Source of the DNA: Desulfobotulus pelophilus
Lineage (GTDB): Bacteria > Desulfobacterota > Desulfobacteria > Desulfobacterales > ASO4-4
Assembly (NCBI RefSeq): GCF_026155325.1
Contig: NZ_JAPFPW010000003.1
Coordinates: 124,001-188,000, forward strand
Reading direction: 5' to 3'
DNA: 64,000 bases
The position numbers and the translations under genes were made by a program. Positions 1 through 9,289 of this stretch are shown piece by piece. The notes beneath the pieces are model-generated. The model saw only the letters and a list, made by a program, of their open reading frames with translations. It had not been told where the DNA came from and did no database searches. Numbering within the stretch: the first letter of the stretch is position 1; the number at the start of each line of letters is the position of its first letter.

Positions 1-64
1 GACGGCTGTATGCCAGACCGCTGAGCATGGTTGGCTGAGCTCAGTACTGCCCGGGCCTTTTCGC

Positions 65-736
65 TTACCGGGCTTCGGGCCATGGCAGACGGCCAAAGGG
101 CGGATTACCCAGGTAATCCGTCACAAGAATTTCATTTTCCTGCAGATGTGCATAAAAAGCGTTGCGGCCAGTGGTGTCAAAGGGGCCGGTGCTGACTTCG
201 GCTCCGATGCGGATCAGGGTAGGGCGAAAATCCAGGGCTGTGATGATAGCCTCCTGATTGTCCGGGTGCCCGGCCATGGCTATGCCGCTGAGGCTTCCCA
301 GAACAAGAATGTCGCCTCCCGCGATGACCTCTCCACCCGGATTGACATCACCCATGAGTACAAGGTGCCCCTTTGCCTGAATCTTCTGACCGGAACGGAC
401 ACGGCCGCACATCATGAGGACATCGCTTTTCCGGTTCTCCCAGGACCTGTCCATGTCCCGCTGTCTTTTCCGGATTTCCTTCTGCCGCAGAATATTGTTT
501 TTCAGGGGAACCACATCGGCCACTTCATATTCACGGGTGAGAAATTCTTTGAGAAAAGGCAGTAGTTCCGGATCTTCACCGGCGGCATCTACCGTTATAC
601 GGGCACCGGAAGCCAGCTGGCGGATACGGTCAAAGAGAGGCCTGATTTCAGACAGCAGCTGGTTTCTGGGCATGGGAAGGCCGATATGCAGTCGAAGACC
701 ATCTCCTACGCCTTTTAAGGATACCGACTGGTCCAT
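65..736 (-). CDS. minC: Septum site-determining protein MinC
   Basis: Cell-division inhibitor that, with MinD, blocks FtsZ ring assembly away from mid-cell. The 223-residue reading has a degenerate N-terminal FtsZ-inhibiting domain (about 1-95), a charged linker, and the C-terminal beta-helical MinC domain. The C-terminal domain carries the family signature GDVNPGGEV at about residue 129, followed by GGDILVLGSLSG. The reading frame stays open upstream to 847, but those extra residues look unlike MinC; the ATG at 736 gives the usual family length. minD would be expected next on this strand but lies beyond the left edge. Family assignment is firm; the start is less certain. Confidence 0.93.
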   Translation of the reverse strand: MDQSVSLKGVGDGLRLHIGLPMPRNQLLSEIRPLFDRIRQLASGARITVDAAGEDPELLPFLKEFLTREYEVADVVPLKNNILRQKEIRKRQRDMDRSWENRKSDVLMMCGRVRSGQKIQAKGHLVLMGDVNPGGEVIAGGDILVLGSLSGIAMAGHPDNQEAIITALDFRPTLIRIGAEVSTGPFDTTGRNAFYAHLQENEILVTDYLGNPPFGRLPWPEAR

Positions 737-889
737 AGCTGATTGGGTCGCTTTCCGCAAGTAAGGGGAAAAGGGATCGGGGTTCTCTGGCCCGGCTTTG
801 CCTATGGCAGGCCGGGCAGGGCTGCAGGGGAAAGGTTTCAGAGACACCGCAAAAGTTGCTGAAGAATATAGAGAAAGGGGCGGAGAGTG

Positions 890-2473
890 TCAAGCTGTGC
901 CTGTGTTGCTGCAGAGCATGGCAAGGGTTTTCTCAAGACTTTTCAGGGTAAAGGGTTTCTGAATAAAGCCGGTACAGTGGCGGGTGTGGGCAGGGTTTTC
1001 GGCGGTTATTGGCTCATAGCCGCTGGAGATGAGAACCGGCAGCCCCGGTGCCCGTGTCCTCAGGGCAGAGAGCACTTCACTGCCATGCATACCCGGCATC
1101 ACCATATCCAGAATCACGAGGTCAATGATATCGGCATGCTGGTCAAAAAGGGCAAGACCTTCCCTTCCGCCGGAAGCCGTAAGGGAGGTGTGTCCGAGTT
1201 CCTGGAGGAGTTCAGAGGCCACTTCCCGAATGACAGCTTCATCATCAACGAGGAGGACGGTCAGTCTGTGGTTGGGTTGCCCCGGCTGCCTGCGGTTCTG
1301 GCGTATGGAGGGAAGATGGATCAGAAAGGTGCAGCCCTGTCCCGGAAGGCTTTCAACGCTAAGAATGCCCTGATGATTTTTAATGATGCTAAAGGCGGAA
1401 GTCAGCCCCAGTCCTGTTCCCTGGCCTTTTTCAAGGGTGGTGAAAAAAGGCTCGAAAATTCGTTTGCGGGTAGGGCCGTCCATTCCTTTGCCCGTGTCCC
1501 TGATGAGGATCCGGACGTAATCTCCCGGAAAGAGCCTGTAGGGCTGTACAAAGCTGCTTTCAAGAAAAATAGCTTCTGTTTCCACAAAAAGGCGGCCTCC
1601 TTCCGGCATTGCGTGGGTGGCGGCATTGATGAGGATATAGAGAAGGGCCTGACTGATCTGGGCCCTGTCTGCCATAACCGGGGGAAGGCCGGGGGCAAGG
1701 GTCTGCCGTACCTCCAGATTTTTACGGCTCCGGGAGAAAAGAAGGCAGGTATCTTCTACCAGCGCGTTGATGTCACAGGGACCGGGGCTGTAATCATGGT
1801 CCCGTGAAAAGCCCAGCAGTTTTCGGGTCAGATCCGCTCCGTACTGGACCTGTGTTTCTATTTTCATGAGACGTTGCCATGAAGGACTTTCGGGTTCTGT
1901 ATGGAGGAGGAGCAGTGATACATTGCCCTGAATGCCCATGAGGAGGTTGTTGAAGTCGTGGGCAAGGCCTGCGGCAAGGGTGCCGATGGCTTCCAGCTTC
2001 TGTGCGTGCTGCAGCTGTTCCTGAAACATGGCCTTTTCTTTTTCCATTGCCCGTTTTGAGCGGATGTCCCTGGCAATGCCCCGGAATCCATCCAGGTTGC
2101 CCTGTGCCCTTATGGCGGAAAGGGATATTTCCAGGGGAATGCTATGTCCCTGTTTATGAAGAATATCGATATGGAGGAGCTCCCTGTTTTCTCCGATTTC
2201 CAGTATCGTGCGGAACATGGCTTCCAGCTTGCGTGCCGATTCCCTCGGGCAGAGATCCCTTGCTATTTTTCCTTGCAGAGTACTTTTGGAAAAACCGGTA
2301 ATGGCACAGAGGCTGGCATTGAAAAAGGTGAGTCGGCCTTTGGTGTCTGTCTCAAAATAAATTTCGGATATGCTGCCCAGAGTCATCCGGTAGCGTTCTT
2401 CGAGTTTTTGAATGCGCCTGCGAAGTCTCCGGTTTTCACGTTGCAGTGCGGCAGTTTCCGCTTCCTGATTCAT
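890..2473 (-). CDS. PAS-domain hybrid sensor histidine kinase / response regulator
   Basis: Soluble hybrid kinase of 527 residues with no predicted membrane segment. Order of parts: N-terminal coiled coil (about 1-30), PAS domain (about 25-140), HisKA with the H-box LAAGLAHDFNNLL (about 165-180), HATPase with DTGKGMD and GTGLGLTSAFS, then a C-terminal receiver whose phosphoacceptor Asp sits in LVILDMVMPG. The HDFNNLL form of the H-box is typical of NtrB-like orphan hybrid kinases. A Shine-Dalgarno-like AGGAAGG precedes the ATG. It lies between minC and alr on the same strand with no obvious partner regulator. The signal it senses cannot be deduced. Confidence 0.92.
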   Translation of the reverse strand: MNQEAETAALQRENRRLRRRIQKLEERYRMTLGSISEIYFETDTKGRLTFFNASLCAITGFSKSTLQGKIARDLCPRESARKLEAMFRTILEIGENRELLHIDILHKQGHSIPLEISLSAIRAQGNLDGFRGIARDIRSKRAMEKEKAMFQEQLQHAQKLEAIGTLAAGLAHDFNNLLMGIQGNVSLLLLHTEPESPSWQRLMKIETQVQYGADLTRKLLGFSRDHDYSPGPCDINALVEDTCLLFSRSRKNLEVRQTLAPGLPPVMADRAQISQALLYILINAATHAMPEGGRLFVETEAIFLESSFVQPYRLFPGDYVRILIRDTGKGMDGPTRKRIFEPFFTTLEKGQGTGLGLTSAFSIIKNHQGILSVESLPGQGCTFLIHLPSIRQNRRQPGQPNHRLTVLLVDDEAVIREVASELLQELGHTSLTASGGREGLALFDQHADIIDLVILDMVMPGMHGSEVLSALRTRAPGLPVLISSGYEPITAENPAHTRHCTGFIQKPFTLKSLEKTLAMLCSNTGTA

Positions 2474-2520
2474 GGCCTTCCTGTCTGATTTGGTGGGAAA
2501 CCGTGCTTTATGGCGCGTGT

Positions 2521-3648
2521 TTATAAAATGACACGGGGTACCCGGGGCATCAGTCCCGTAACGATTTCGTAGGCAATGGTTCCCATGGTATCGGCAAGGT
2601 TTTCAGCCAGAATTTCCTCCCTGCCGTCCCTGCCGATAAGGGTGACCGTATCTCCCGGGCGAACATGGGGGATGCCGCTTACATCAATCATGCTAAGGTC
2701 CATGCAGATTCGGCCCCGTAAGGGGGCTCTGTGGCCTGCCACCAGCACCTCCGCCGTATTGGAAAGCAACCTTGGAAACCCGTCTCCGTAACCGCAGGCA
2801 ATGGTGGCAATGGATGATGGCTTCCGGGCCGTCCATGTCCGGCCGTAGCTGATGGAAAAGCCTGCGGGAACGGTTTTCATCTGAACAATTTTTGTTTTCA
2901 GACTTAAGGCAGGCTTCAGGGGAAAGACTTCTTTATCCATGGAGCTTGCAGGCTGGATCCCATACATGGCAATACCCGGTCTGACCATGTCATAATGACT
3001 TTCGGGTAAAGAGATAAGGGCCGCACTGTTGGCGGCATGGGCAATGGGGGGGCGCAGACCTTCGGTTTCAAGCTGATGGAGCAGGTTTGAGAACAGGCGC
3101 AGCTGGGTCAGGGCAAAGCCTTTATCCGGCTGGTCGGCGGTGGCAAGATGGGTGTAGATGCCCTGAATGCGCAGTCCGGGAAGGGCCGCCAGCTTCCTCA
3201 GGGTGGCGGCGGGGGCGGAAAGGGACTGGCCCGTAAAACCGAGCCTCCCCATCCCCGTATCCATTTTGATATGCACAGGAAGAACTTTGCCTGTGGTCAT
3301 GGCTGTTTCGGAAATCCGCAGCGCATCATCCGTACTGTAAACAGAAGGGGTCAGCCGGTAGCGGATCATGTCTTTGATATGGGAGGAAAGACATGGGCCG
3401 AAAACAAGGATGGGAGCGGCAAAACCAGCGGTACGGAGAGCTATACCTTCTTCCATGCGGGCCACTCCCAGACTGGCGGCCCCACAGGCCAGGGCTGTAC
3501 GGGCCACCTGTGCCGCACCATGGCCGTAACCGTCTGCTTTGACCACAGCCATAAGGGATGCCTGTGGCGATGTGGCTTTCCGTAAGGTTCTAATATTGTG
3601 GGCGATGGCTTCCAGGCTGATTTCAGCCCATACAAGATGTTCATCCAT
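2521..3648 (-). CDS. alr: Alanine racemase
   Basis: PLP-dependent enzyme converting L-alanine to D-alanine for peptidoglycan synthesis. The N-terminal TIM barrel carries the PLP lysine in VVKADGYGHGA (about residue 37), and the C-terminal domain has the catalytic Tyr in ISYGRTW and the RGRICMDLSMIDV segment. The chosen ATG at 3648 gives MDEHLVWAEISLEAI, the usual Alr beginning, and 375 residues. The frame is open 60 nt further upstream but the added residues are not family-like. It is followed 47 nt downstream by the hybrid kinase gene on the same strand. Identification is firm. Confidence 0.96.
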   Translation of the reverse strand: MDEHLVWAEISLEAIAHNIRTLRKATSPQASLMAVVKADGYGHGAAQVARTALACGAASLGVARMEEGIALRTAGFAAPILVFGPCLSSHIKDMIRYRLTPSVYSTDDALRISETAMTTGKVLPVHIKMDTGMGRLGFTGQSLSAPAATLRKLAALPGLRIQGIYTHLATADQPDKGFALTQLRLFSNLLHQLETEGLRPPIAHAANSAALISLPESHYDMVRPGIAMYGIQPASSMDKEVFPLKPALSLKTKIVQMKTVPAGFSISYGRTWTARKPSSIATIACGYGDGFPRLLSNTAEVLVAGHRAPLRGRICMDLSMIDVSGIPHVRPGDTVTLIGRDGREEILAENLADTMGTIAYEIVTGLMPRVPRVIL

Positions 3649-3743
3649 TTCTGTCGTCCCCTCCCAGAGTCGTCTTCCTTCCTTATGGCCTTGGGGCGAG
3701 ACTGTCAAGCAGGTCCGGAAAAGAATGGCAGGAGATTGGTTGC

Positions 3744-3775
3744 AAAATCCCGGTGAACGTGATCACCGGGATTTT
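3744..3775. terminator. Strong symmetrical hairpin between thiolase gene and alr
   Basis: A 13-bp perfect inverted repeat (3744-3756 with 3763-3775) with a 6-nt loop, bounded by A-run and T-run ends on either strand. It lies 34 nt past the end of the thiolase gene and upstream of alr, so it most likely terminates thiolase transcription. Confidence 0.8.
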
Positions 3776-3808
3776 GAATTCTGCGGGTATCATAAAAAAG
3801 CCCTTGGA

Positions 3809-5014
3809 TCAGACATCAAGGGTCCACAGGGAGCTTACGGCAGGTCCGCCACCCACGCACAGAGAGGCTCCTCCCAATGAAACACCGCGGCGCTTCATTT
3901 CATAATAGAGAGAAACAATAATGCGCAGGCCTGTGCAGCCCACGGGATGGCCCAGAGCAATGCCGGAACCGTTGGCATTGACCTTATCCATATCCAGTTT
4001 CATGCCGAAGTTACCTTCCAGCATGCGGCCGACCCCGAGCCACTGGGCGGCGAAGGCTTCGTTGATTTCCCAGTAGTCGATGGCATCAAAAGAAAGCCCC
4101 GCCTGGTTCAGGCATTTGGGGATGCAGACAGCAGGACCAAGACCCATGATTTTGGGGTCCACGCCCATGTCACAGACATTGACCAGTTTCATAAGAGGTT
4201 TTACTCCCATATCCATGGCTGCTTTTTTCGACATCAGCACCATGGCAGCAGCACCGTCGTTGAGACCGGAGGCATTGGCGGCCGTGACAACACCGTCCTT
4301 TTTAAAAGCAGGGCGCAGCTGGGCCATGGACTCAAGGCTGGCATCCAGGATGGGGTGTTCATCCGTATCAAAGATACGGTTTTTTTTGCGGGAAAGGATT
4401 TCCACAGGAATCACTTCTTCTTTGAAAATGCCCTTTTCGATGGCTGCCTTGGCACGCATGTGACTCATCAGGGCCAGTTCATCGCATTCCTTGCGGCTGA
4501 TGCCGTATTGTTCGGCAATATTTTCCGCCGTGAGGCCCATGTGGCCGGGAACCATTTCATCCACAAGGCCATCATGAAGCATCTGGTCTTCAATCTGACC
4601 CGGTCCCATGCGATACCCCATGCGCCCCTTCGGTAGCATGTAGGGGGCATGGGTCATGCTTTCCGTGCCCACAATCAGAGCGGAGCGGGTTTTACCCAGC
4701 ATAATGTTATGGGCGGCAATTTCCAGCGCCCGCATACCCGAGGCACAGTTCTGATTGACGGATACGGCACTGCTTTCATGGGAAAGCCCGATGCGCATGG
4801 CAACCTGCCGGGCAGGAAGGGAGCCCTGCATGCCGGGAAAAACCTGGCCCATGCAGATTTCATCCATGCTGTCCGCAGGCATACCGGCCCGCTCAATGGC
4901 CTGGCGACCGGCTGTAATGGCCAGGTCCCGTGCAGAAACATCCGTGAGCCCGCCCATGAATCTGGCAATGGCGGTACGGCAGGCGCTGACAGCAACAACT
5001 TCCTGAATTTCCAT
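3809..5014 (-). CDS. Acetyl-CoA acetyltransferase (thiolase)
   Basis: Thiolase catalysing reversible condensation or cleavage of acyl-CoA and acetyl-CoA. At 401 residues it has the family's usual length. The nucleophilic Cys is in NQNCASGMRAL (about residue 90), the second catalytic His is in NEAFAAQ-GSGIALGHPVG, and the C-terminal Cys is in the GHPVGCTG loop. The ATG at 5014 follows GGAGGAAAAAGAGA, a good ribosome site. No other beta-oxidation genes lie next to it, so degradative versus biosynthetic use cannot be told from the window. A strong terminator follows at 3744-3775. Confidence 0.95.
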   Translation of the reverse strand: MEIQEVVAVSACRTAIARFMGGLTDVSARDLAITAGRQAIERAGMPADSMDEICMGQVFPGMQGSLPARQVAMRIGLSHESSAVSVNQNCASGMRALEIAAHNIMLGKTRSALIVGTESMTHAPYMLPKGRMGYRMGPGQIEDQMLHDGLVDEMVPGHMGLTAENIAEQYGISRKECDELALMSHMRAKAAIEKGIFKEEVIPVEILSRKKNRIFDTDEHPILDASLESMAQLRPAFKKDGVVTAANASGLNDGAAAMVLMSKKAAMDMGVKPLMKLVNVCDMGVDPKIMGLGPAVCIPKCLNQAGLSFDAIDYWEINEAFAAQWLGVGRMLEGNFGMKLDMDKVNANGSGIALGHPVGCTGLRIIVSLYYEMKRRGVSLGGASLCVGGGPAVSSLWTLDV

Positions 5015-5185
5015 TCTCTTTTTCCTCCATCAGGGTTTGCTATATAGGGATGCTGTATGAGCTCTGACTCCGTATGGGTGTTTATGTGATACCAGTGTAT
5101 CATGATGTGTGGTTATGATTTGGTTTGTAAACGGTGGTTGAAGTTTGAGAAACACTACTCAGAAGGGGGGCTGCATGTCAATAGC

Positions 5186-5878
5186 CTACCGGATGATGAA
5201 GCTTTCCGTATGGGGAGAAAGCACTGTTTTGATCCTGTTTATTTCATGGTCGTCAAGGCCTCGGCCTTTTTTGTTAAAAAAATCAGGATTGTATAGGCTG
5301 GTATCAGAAAATGACTGCAGGGCAAAGCGGCGCGCTCCCCGGATAAGGGGCACCAGGCTTTTCGCCTTTTCTTCACTGATAAAAGGAAAAACACAGGTAG
5401 TCCGGAATTCGTGATCAATGCCGCTTTCAATGATCAGGCGGATGCTGGTTTCAAGGGCATGCTCCATGGAGTGGTCGGACAAAAGAGGGGCGTACTCTGA
5501 AGGCAGGGTTTTGATGTCCATGGCAATGCAGTCCAGCAGGCCTGCCGTCAACAGTCCCCGCAGAACTTCGGGCCGGGAGCCGTTGGTGTCCAGTTTGATC
5601 GGGAAGCCCATAGCCTTTACTTTTTCACAGAAGTCTGGAAGATTTTTCTGAAGGGTCGGTTCTCCGCCGGTGATGGCAAGACCTTCAATAAGCCCTTTTC
5701 TTTTTTTGAGAAAGAGCAGAACTTCTTCCTCACTGATGTTTTGTTTTCCTTTCATGGCAATGAGTGCCGGGTTATGACAATAGGGACAGTGAAAGTTGCA
5801 TCCTTGTGTAAAAACAAGGGCAGCTATTTTCCCTGGGAAATCGATCATGGAGTTTTTCTGAAAACCACCGAAAATCAT
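5186..5878 (-). CDS. Radical-SAM activating protein, anaerobic ribonucleotide reductase type
   Basis: Radical-SAM activase of 230 residues that probably generates the glycyl radical on a class III ribonucleotide reductase. The N-terminus has the iron-sulfur motif CNFHCPYC (Cys-x3-Cys-x2-Cys, about residues 27-34), preceded by MIDFPGKIAALVFTQG, which is characteristic of the NrdG-like activase subfamily. GGEP, the SAM-binding segment, follows at about residue 77. No nrdD reductase gene is adjacent. The upstream region holds two sequences resembling NrdR boxes, which supports a deoxynucleotide role. A pyruvate-formate-lyase activase is the main alternative, but the N-terminal segment favours the NrdG-like group. 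Confidence 0.88.
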   Translation of the reverse strand: MIFGGFQKNSMIDFPGKIAALVFTQGCNFHCPYCHNPALIAMKGKQNISEEEVLLFLKKRKGLIEGLAITGGEPTLQKNLPDFCEKVKAMGFPIKLDTNGSRPEVLRGLLTAGLLDCIAMDIKTLPSEYAPLLSDHSMEHALETSIRLIIESGIDHEFRTTCVFPFISEEKAKSLVPLIRGARRFALQSFSDTSLYNPDFFNKKGRGLDDHEINRIKTVLSPHTESFIIR

Positions 5879-5928
5879 AATAAAACCTCACAGCCAAAGG
5901 GTTGTAGCCTGATAGGCAGGTATTGCCA

Positions 5929-5974
5929 ACACAACATATGGTTGTTTGATTGTGGTGTGTCAAGTATCTTGTGG
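5929..5974. promoter_or_regulatory. Candidate tandem NrdR boxes upstream of the NrdG-like gene
   Basis: Two sequences resemble the 16-bp NrdR-box consensus. The first, starting ACACAACATAT at 5929, matches at about 12 of 16 positions. The second, near 5959-5974 with core AAGTATCTTGTG, matches well only in its right half. Their centres are 30 bp apart, near three helical turns, as NrdR pairs usually are. They lie 50-95 bp upstream of the radical-SAM activase start. Assigned by eye from the known consensus. Confidence 0.4.
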
Positions 5975-6098
5975 TAAATAATGATTGCGAGGAGTAAAAA
6001 CTTGTACTTTCTGGAGGGGATGGGTAGGTCTTTTGGTAAGAAAAGGCCTTTGTTTCGTATCAGAAGAAGACCGTTTTTTTGTGGATTCAGGAGGTAAA

Positions 6099-6506
6099 AT
6101 GAAATTTTTACAAAAAATGACAGCATGGGCGGTTCTGTTTTTTTGCATGATCCCCATGGCGGTGGGCTGTGGAACTCTTCTTTATCCGGAAAGAAGGCAT
6201 CAGGCACTTCAGGTGGATCCGGCCGGCAGGCAGATTGATCCTGCTGTGGCTGTTATGGATGCCGCCTGCCTGATTTTTTTTATCATTCCTGGGCTTGTGG
6301 CCTTTGCCGTTGACTTTGCCACTGGAGCGATCTATCTGCCATCGGGGCATTCTGCCATGCACGACGAGCCTGCGGATACCGTTATTGTGGCACCAGTGGA
6401 CGCAAGGGAGATTGAAAACAGAGTCATGGCACTGACCGGTGTGCCTGTGGATATGGAGGACCCCAGAATGGAAGCCTTTGTGCTGGACAGGGATCGCTTT
6501 TTGTAG
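6099..6506 (+). CDS. Conserved envelope lipoprotein of unknown function
   Basis: Predicted 135-residue lipoprotein. Residues 1-23 form a lipoprotein signal peptide (charged MKFLQK, a hydrophobic stretch, then MAVGC as lipobox), so the mature protein begins at Cys24. It contains YPERR, a D-A-V-A-V repeat-like segment, and a central hydrophobic stretch IIPGLVAFAVDFATGAIYLP resembling a family of small conserved lipoproteins in proteobacteria whose role is unknown. The ATG follows CAGGAGG with good spacing. It is transcribed divergently from the radical-SAM gene and is followed by rsmE. Confidence 0.82.
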   Translation: MKFLQKMTAWAVLFFCMIPMAVGCGTLLYPERRHQALQVDPAGRQIDPAVAVMDAACLIFFIIPGLVAFAVDFATGAIYLPSGHSAMHDEPADTVIVAPVDAREIENRVMALTGVPVDMEDPRMEAFVLDRDRFL

Positions 6507-6631
6507 CACCGAGAGAGGGCGGAAATCCTGTCCGCGGCGCTGGCAGGGGGTTGGGAAGCCGCTTTGACTTTGTTGGCCGGTTCTGCCATGGAGGACGATT
6601 GGAACAAGAACAATTTGTGCACTCACCCATG

Positions 6632-7357
6632 GATTCTCGCATTGAGCTTGCAAGAAATCCTGAAAAAACCGGGGAGGCAGTGGAGCTGACACCCGGTGCC
6701 TTCCGGGCTCTGGAAATCTGGCAGGCAAGGCCGGGAGAGGTGATGACTGTTACCGCACCGGACGGTACCTTGTTTCGGGGTCGCTTACTGGGGGAGAGGG
6801 GCGCTATCCATGGCGTTCTTTGTTTTGAAAATATGGGCAGAATCCCGGCGGAAGTTTCCGTTCATCTCTGTCAGGCTCTTCCGGAAAAGGAACGCTTTGA
6901 GCTGGTGATGGAAAAGGCCGTAGAGCTGGGGATTAACGGTATCCACCCCTTTGTTTCAAGGCGCTCTGCTACTCTTGCCATGCGGGATGCAAGTCAGAAA
7001 AAATCCCACCGGTGGCCCCATCTTGTACGAAGGGCATCACGGCAGTGTCGCAGAGCGGATGTTCCGGCTCTTTATCCGGTGGCGGACTGGGCTTCTGTGC
7101 TGCTGCTGGCAGAAAAAGCGGGGCTCTGCCTTGTACTGGATGAGCGTGAAAAAGAGTTTTCTTTCATGGATGGTCTGTCTGCTTACAGGCAGGGAGATGT
7201 TGTGCTTATTGTGGGACCAGAAGGGGGGCTGGACCGGGAGGAAGTCCGGGCTTTGCGGGGAGCCGGTGCCCTGCCTGTTACCCTCGGTCCCCGTATTCTT
7301 CGAACGGAAACAGCTGCTATCGTGGCCTCTGCTCTGATCCGGCACTGCCTGAAGTAG
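6632..7357 (+). CDS. rsmE: 16S rRNA (uracil(1498)-N(3))-methyltransferase RsmE
   Basis: SPOUT-fold enzyme methylating U1498 of 16S rRNA. The SAM-binding trefoil knot is visible in the C-terminal half as VLIVGPEGGLDREEV and LGPRILRTETA, both RsmE hallmarks; VMEKAVELG in the middle is also typical. The ATG at 6632 gives 241 residues, the usual length, but has no clear ribosome site. The frame is open further upstream, and a TTG at 6599 preceded by GGAGG is a credible alternative. Function is firm; the start is not. Confidence 0.92.
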   Translation, partial: DSRIELARNPEKTGEAVELTPGAFRALEIWQARPGEVMTVTAPDGTLFRGRLLGERGAIHGVLCFENMGRIPAEVSVHLCQALPEKERFELVMEKAVELGINGIHPFVSRRSATLAMRDASQKKSHRWPHLVRRASRQCRRADVPALYPVADWASVLLLAEKAGLCLVLDEREKEFSFMDGLSAYRQGDVVLIVGPEGGLDREEVRALRGAGALPVTLGPRILRTETAAIVASALIRHCLK

Positions 7358-7518
7358 CTTCTGTTGGGGTGCGGTCTGCCTTGCAGCCGTTTCAGGCCCG
7401 TACTCCGTACCCCGAAATGGTAGGAAAAAACTGGCTGGCGGGCTTATAGAAGGATTGTTATTCTAATCAACTGCCTCCCTGAATACGTATCCGCCCTGCT
7501 ATTGCCTGTCTGGTCCGC

Positions 7519-8130
7519 TTACTCCGGCATAGCGGTCTTGTCGTTGAAAACAGAGGACAGGCTTTCCATGAGCCGCCGCACTCTCCTGTTTCGTTTCCTC
7601 CGGCCCAAAAAATCAAACCAGCTGGATACGGGAATCCATTCACAGTTCGCATAGTGGCCTTTGAGGTCGATGATAATTGCTTGAAGTTGATTCTTTTCTG
7701 TTGTCTGCAGGAGAATATTGTCTAGATTAAAATCAAAGAGGCGGATGTCCAGGGTAATGATGCGGTCCGTCAGGTCCTTTACAGCACTGAATATGGCAGA
7801 TGGCTCCCATCTGTCCGGATGCAGGGCAGCATGGGACAGTGTGGGAGAAAGGGCTCCGTCCGTATCCCGTATGGCTTTCGCCATCAGTCCTTTACCGAAC
7901 TGCGTATCAACCGTTCCGAGAATGGGGATAATGCCGGGTACCCTTCCATGTAAACGGACGATATCCGTATAATGGCGGTATTCCCAGTCATTGGGTGTGA
8001 AATGGGAAGGAGTGCCTTCTTTTTCCACCTTAATGATAATATCCGGATTGTCTGGATGGAGGTAGCAGATACGCGTTCCCCCCTTGCCTATACGAAGAGC
8101 TTCATTGAGTGTGATCAACGGATTCTGCAT
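7519..8130 (-). CDS. YrbL-family (PhoP regulatory network) protein
   Basis: A 203-residue protein resembling the YrbL family, distant relatives of protein and sugar kinases of unsettled function. The start contains LIGKG-like ALRIGKGGTRICYLHPDNPDIIIKV, matching the family's glycine-rich loop and invariant lysine. Later residues include LFDFNLDNILL, which looks like a kinase catalytic loop (D-x-x-x-x-N). The ATG at 8130 is preferred because family members begin close to this glycine loop; the frame is open to 8214. It sits just downstream of a glycosyltransferase gene on the same strand, so a role in cell-surface glycan modification is possible but only inferred. Confidence 0.75.
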   Translation of the reverse strand: MQNPLITLNEALRIGKGGTRICYLHPDNPDIIIKVEKEGTPSHFTPNDWEYRHYTDIVRLHGRVPGIIPILGTVDTQFGKGLMAKAIRDTDGALSPTLSHAALHPDRWEPSAIFSAVKDLTDRIITLDIRLFDFNLDNILLQTTEKNQLQAIIIDLKGHYANCEWIPVSSWFDFLGRRKRNRRVRRLMESLSSVFNDKTAMPE

Positions 8131-8397
8131 GGTGCCTGCTTTGCTGTTTCTGGTGATAGGATTCGTTACCTTTGGCTGCACTCGTTTTGTACCGGTAGAA
8201 AGGCCTTGTGACATTGTCTGATTGGATGGAGCAGCACAAAACCTTGCCGCTTATAGCAGAATTTGGTGAGTACGGCGCTTTTTTTTACCGTATGGCCAGT
8301 TAATTAGGAGGGCTGTTCTGCTGGGGTCAGCAAAGAGGAAGGCCGCAGGGCCGTTGAAGCCCGTGCGGCCGGACAGCCTGAATGTGGCTGTGAGTTT

Positions 8398-9162
8398 CTA
8401 GATCCGCCAGTGTTCGGCAAGCCATGGGGTAGGTTTGACGGTTTTGTAAAACTTTTTAAACCACGGAACCTTTTTTCCCCATATGCCCTGAATGGCTTCC
8501 GGAGGATTGGGATTGCCGTGGAATACTATGATTTTAGCCCCTTCGGGTATTGCTGTTGGCGCCATGAAGCTGTTGAGGATTCCACCCGGCATGCAGTGGA
8601 ACTTGAAACTTTTACACCACTCCTTTGGGAAAAAATCAAAGCCGGTCTTTCCCAGAGCCCGGGTTATATAAACCTGTTCCGTCCGGTATGTGGCGGCTGT
8701 TTTATCCGGGTTTTTCAGATAGGTCTGCAGCAGATGTTCATACTGGCCCATTTGAAAACAGAAGGCAGACGCCTGGCCGATCAGGCGGTTGGGCTGTGAC
8801 CAGTTTTCTATGATGGCCATTTTATTGGAAAAGGTGAAAAAACAGTCAATGGTATCGAGTATGACAACGTCAAGATCCAGGAAAAGAATGGTACCTTCAA
8901 TGTCATGGAGGGGGTTTTGGAAAAGAAGGAGCTTTCTCCAGGCTTCACATTTTTTATATTCAGGGGCTGGTTCAGGAAAATCCGGTATGGGAAAAACATC
9001 AATATGCTCATCAATTCCATGGGCATTGTCAGTGAAACAGATGAACCGGTAAGGAATTGTAATGTTTCTTTTTACCATAGCTGCTAAGATGTTCACATAG
9101 GTGGCATCGTACTTGTCGCCCCATTTCATACAGACGATATTGTTGGTGATCATTGTTGGCAT
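8398..9162 (-). CDS. Glycosyltransferase-like protein
   Basis: A 254-residue protein with features of a GT-A type glycosyltransferase: MITNNIVCMKWGDKYDATYVN at the start, a metal- and nucleotide-sugar-binding DLDVVIL (Asp-x-Asp) at about residue 96, and a C-terminal IIVFHGNPNP containing the His often found near the active site. There is no signal peptide or membrane segment. The sugar and acceptor are unknown. It lies 183 nt upstream of the YrbL-like gene on the same strand. A GC-rich inverted repeat occurs in the gap at about 8340-8371. Confidence 0.75.
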   Translation of the reverse strand: MPTMITNNIVCMKWGDKYDATYVNILAAMVKRNITIPYRFICFTDNAHGIDEHIDVFPIPDFPEPAPEYKKCEAWRKLLLFQNPLHDIEGTILFLDLDVVILDTIDCFFTFSNKMAIIENWSQPNRLIGQASAFCFQMGQYEHLLQTYLKNPDKTAATYRTEQVYITRALGKTGFDFFPKEWCKSFKFHCMPGGILNSFMAPTAIPEGAKIIVFHGNPNPPEAIQGIWGKKVPWFKKFYKTVKPTPWLAEHWRI

Positions 9163-9289
9163 TGCCCCATTTTTAAAAAGTTTGAGAAACAGATGATGAG
9201 AGATAGATCCCTGACTCCATCGGATTGAATGTATTTATACACTTTTCGAGAGACTTTTATCAAGCAATGAAGGCATAAGGACGGCATCC

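Noticed and set aside
1-64. Start of minD or another gene at the left edge
   Set aside because: The few codons after the CAT at 26-28 on the minus strand do not resemble the MinD N-terminus, and too little sequence is available.
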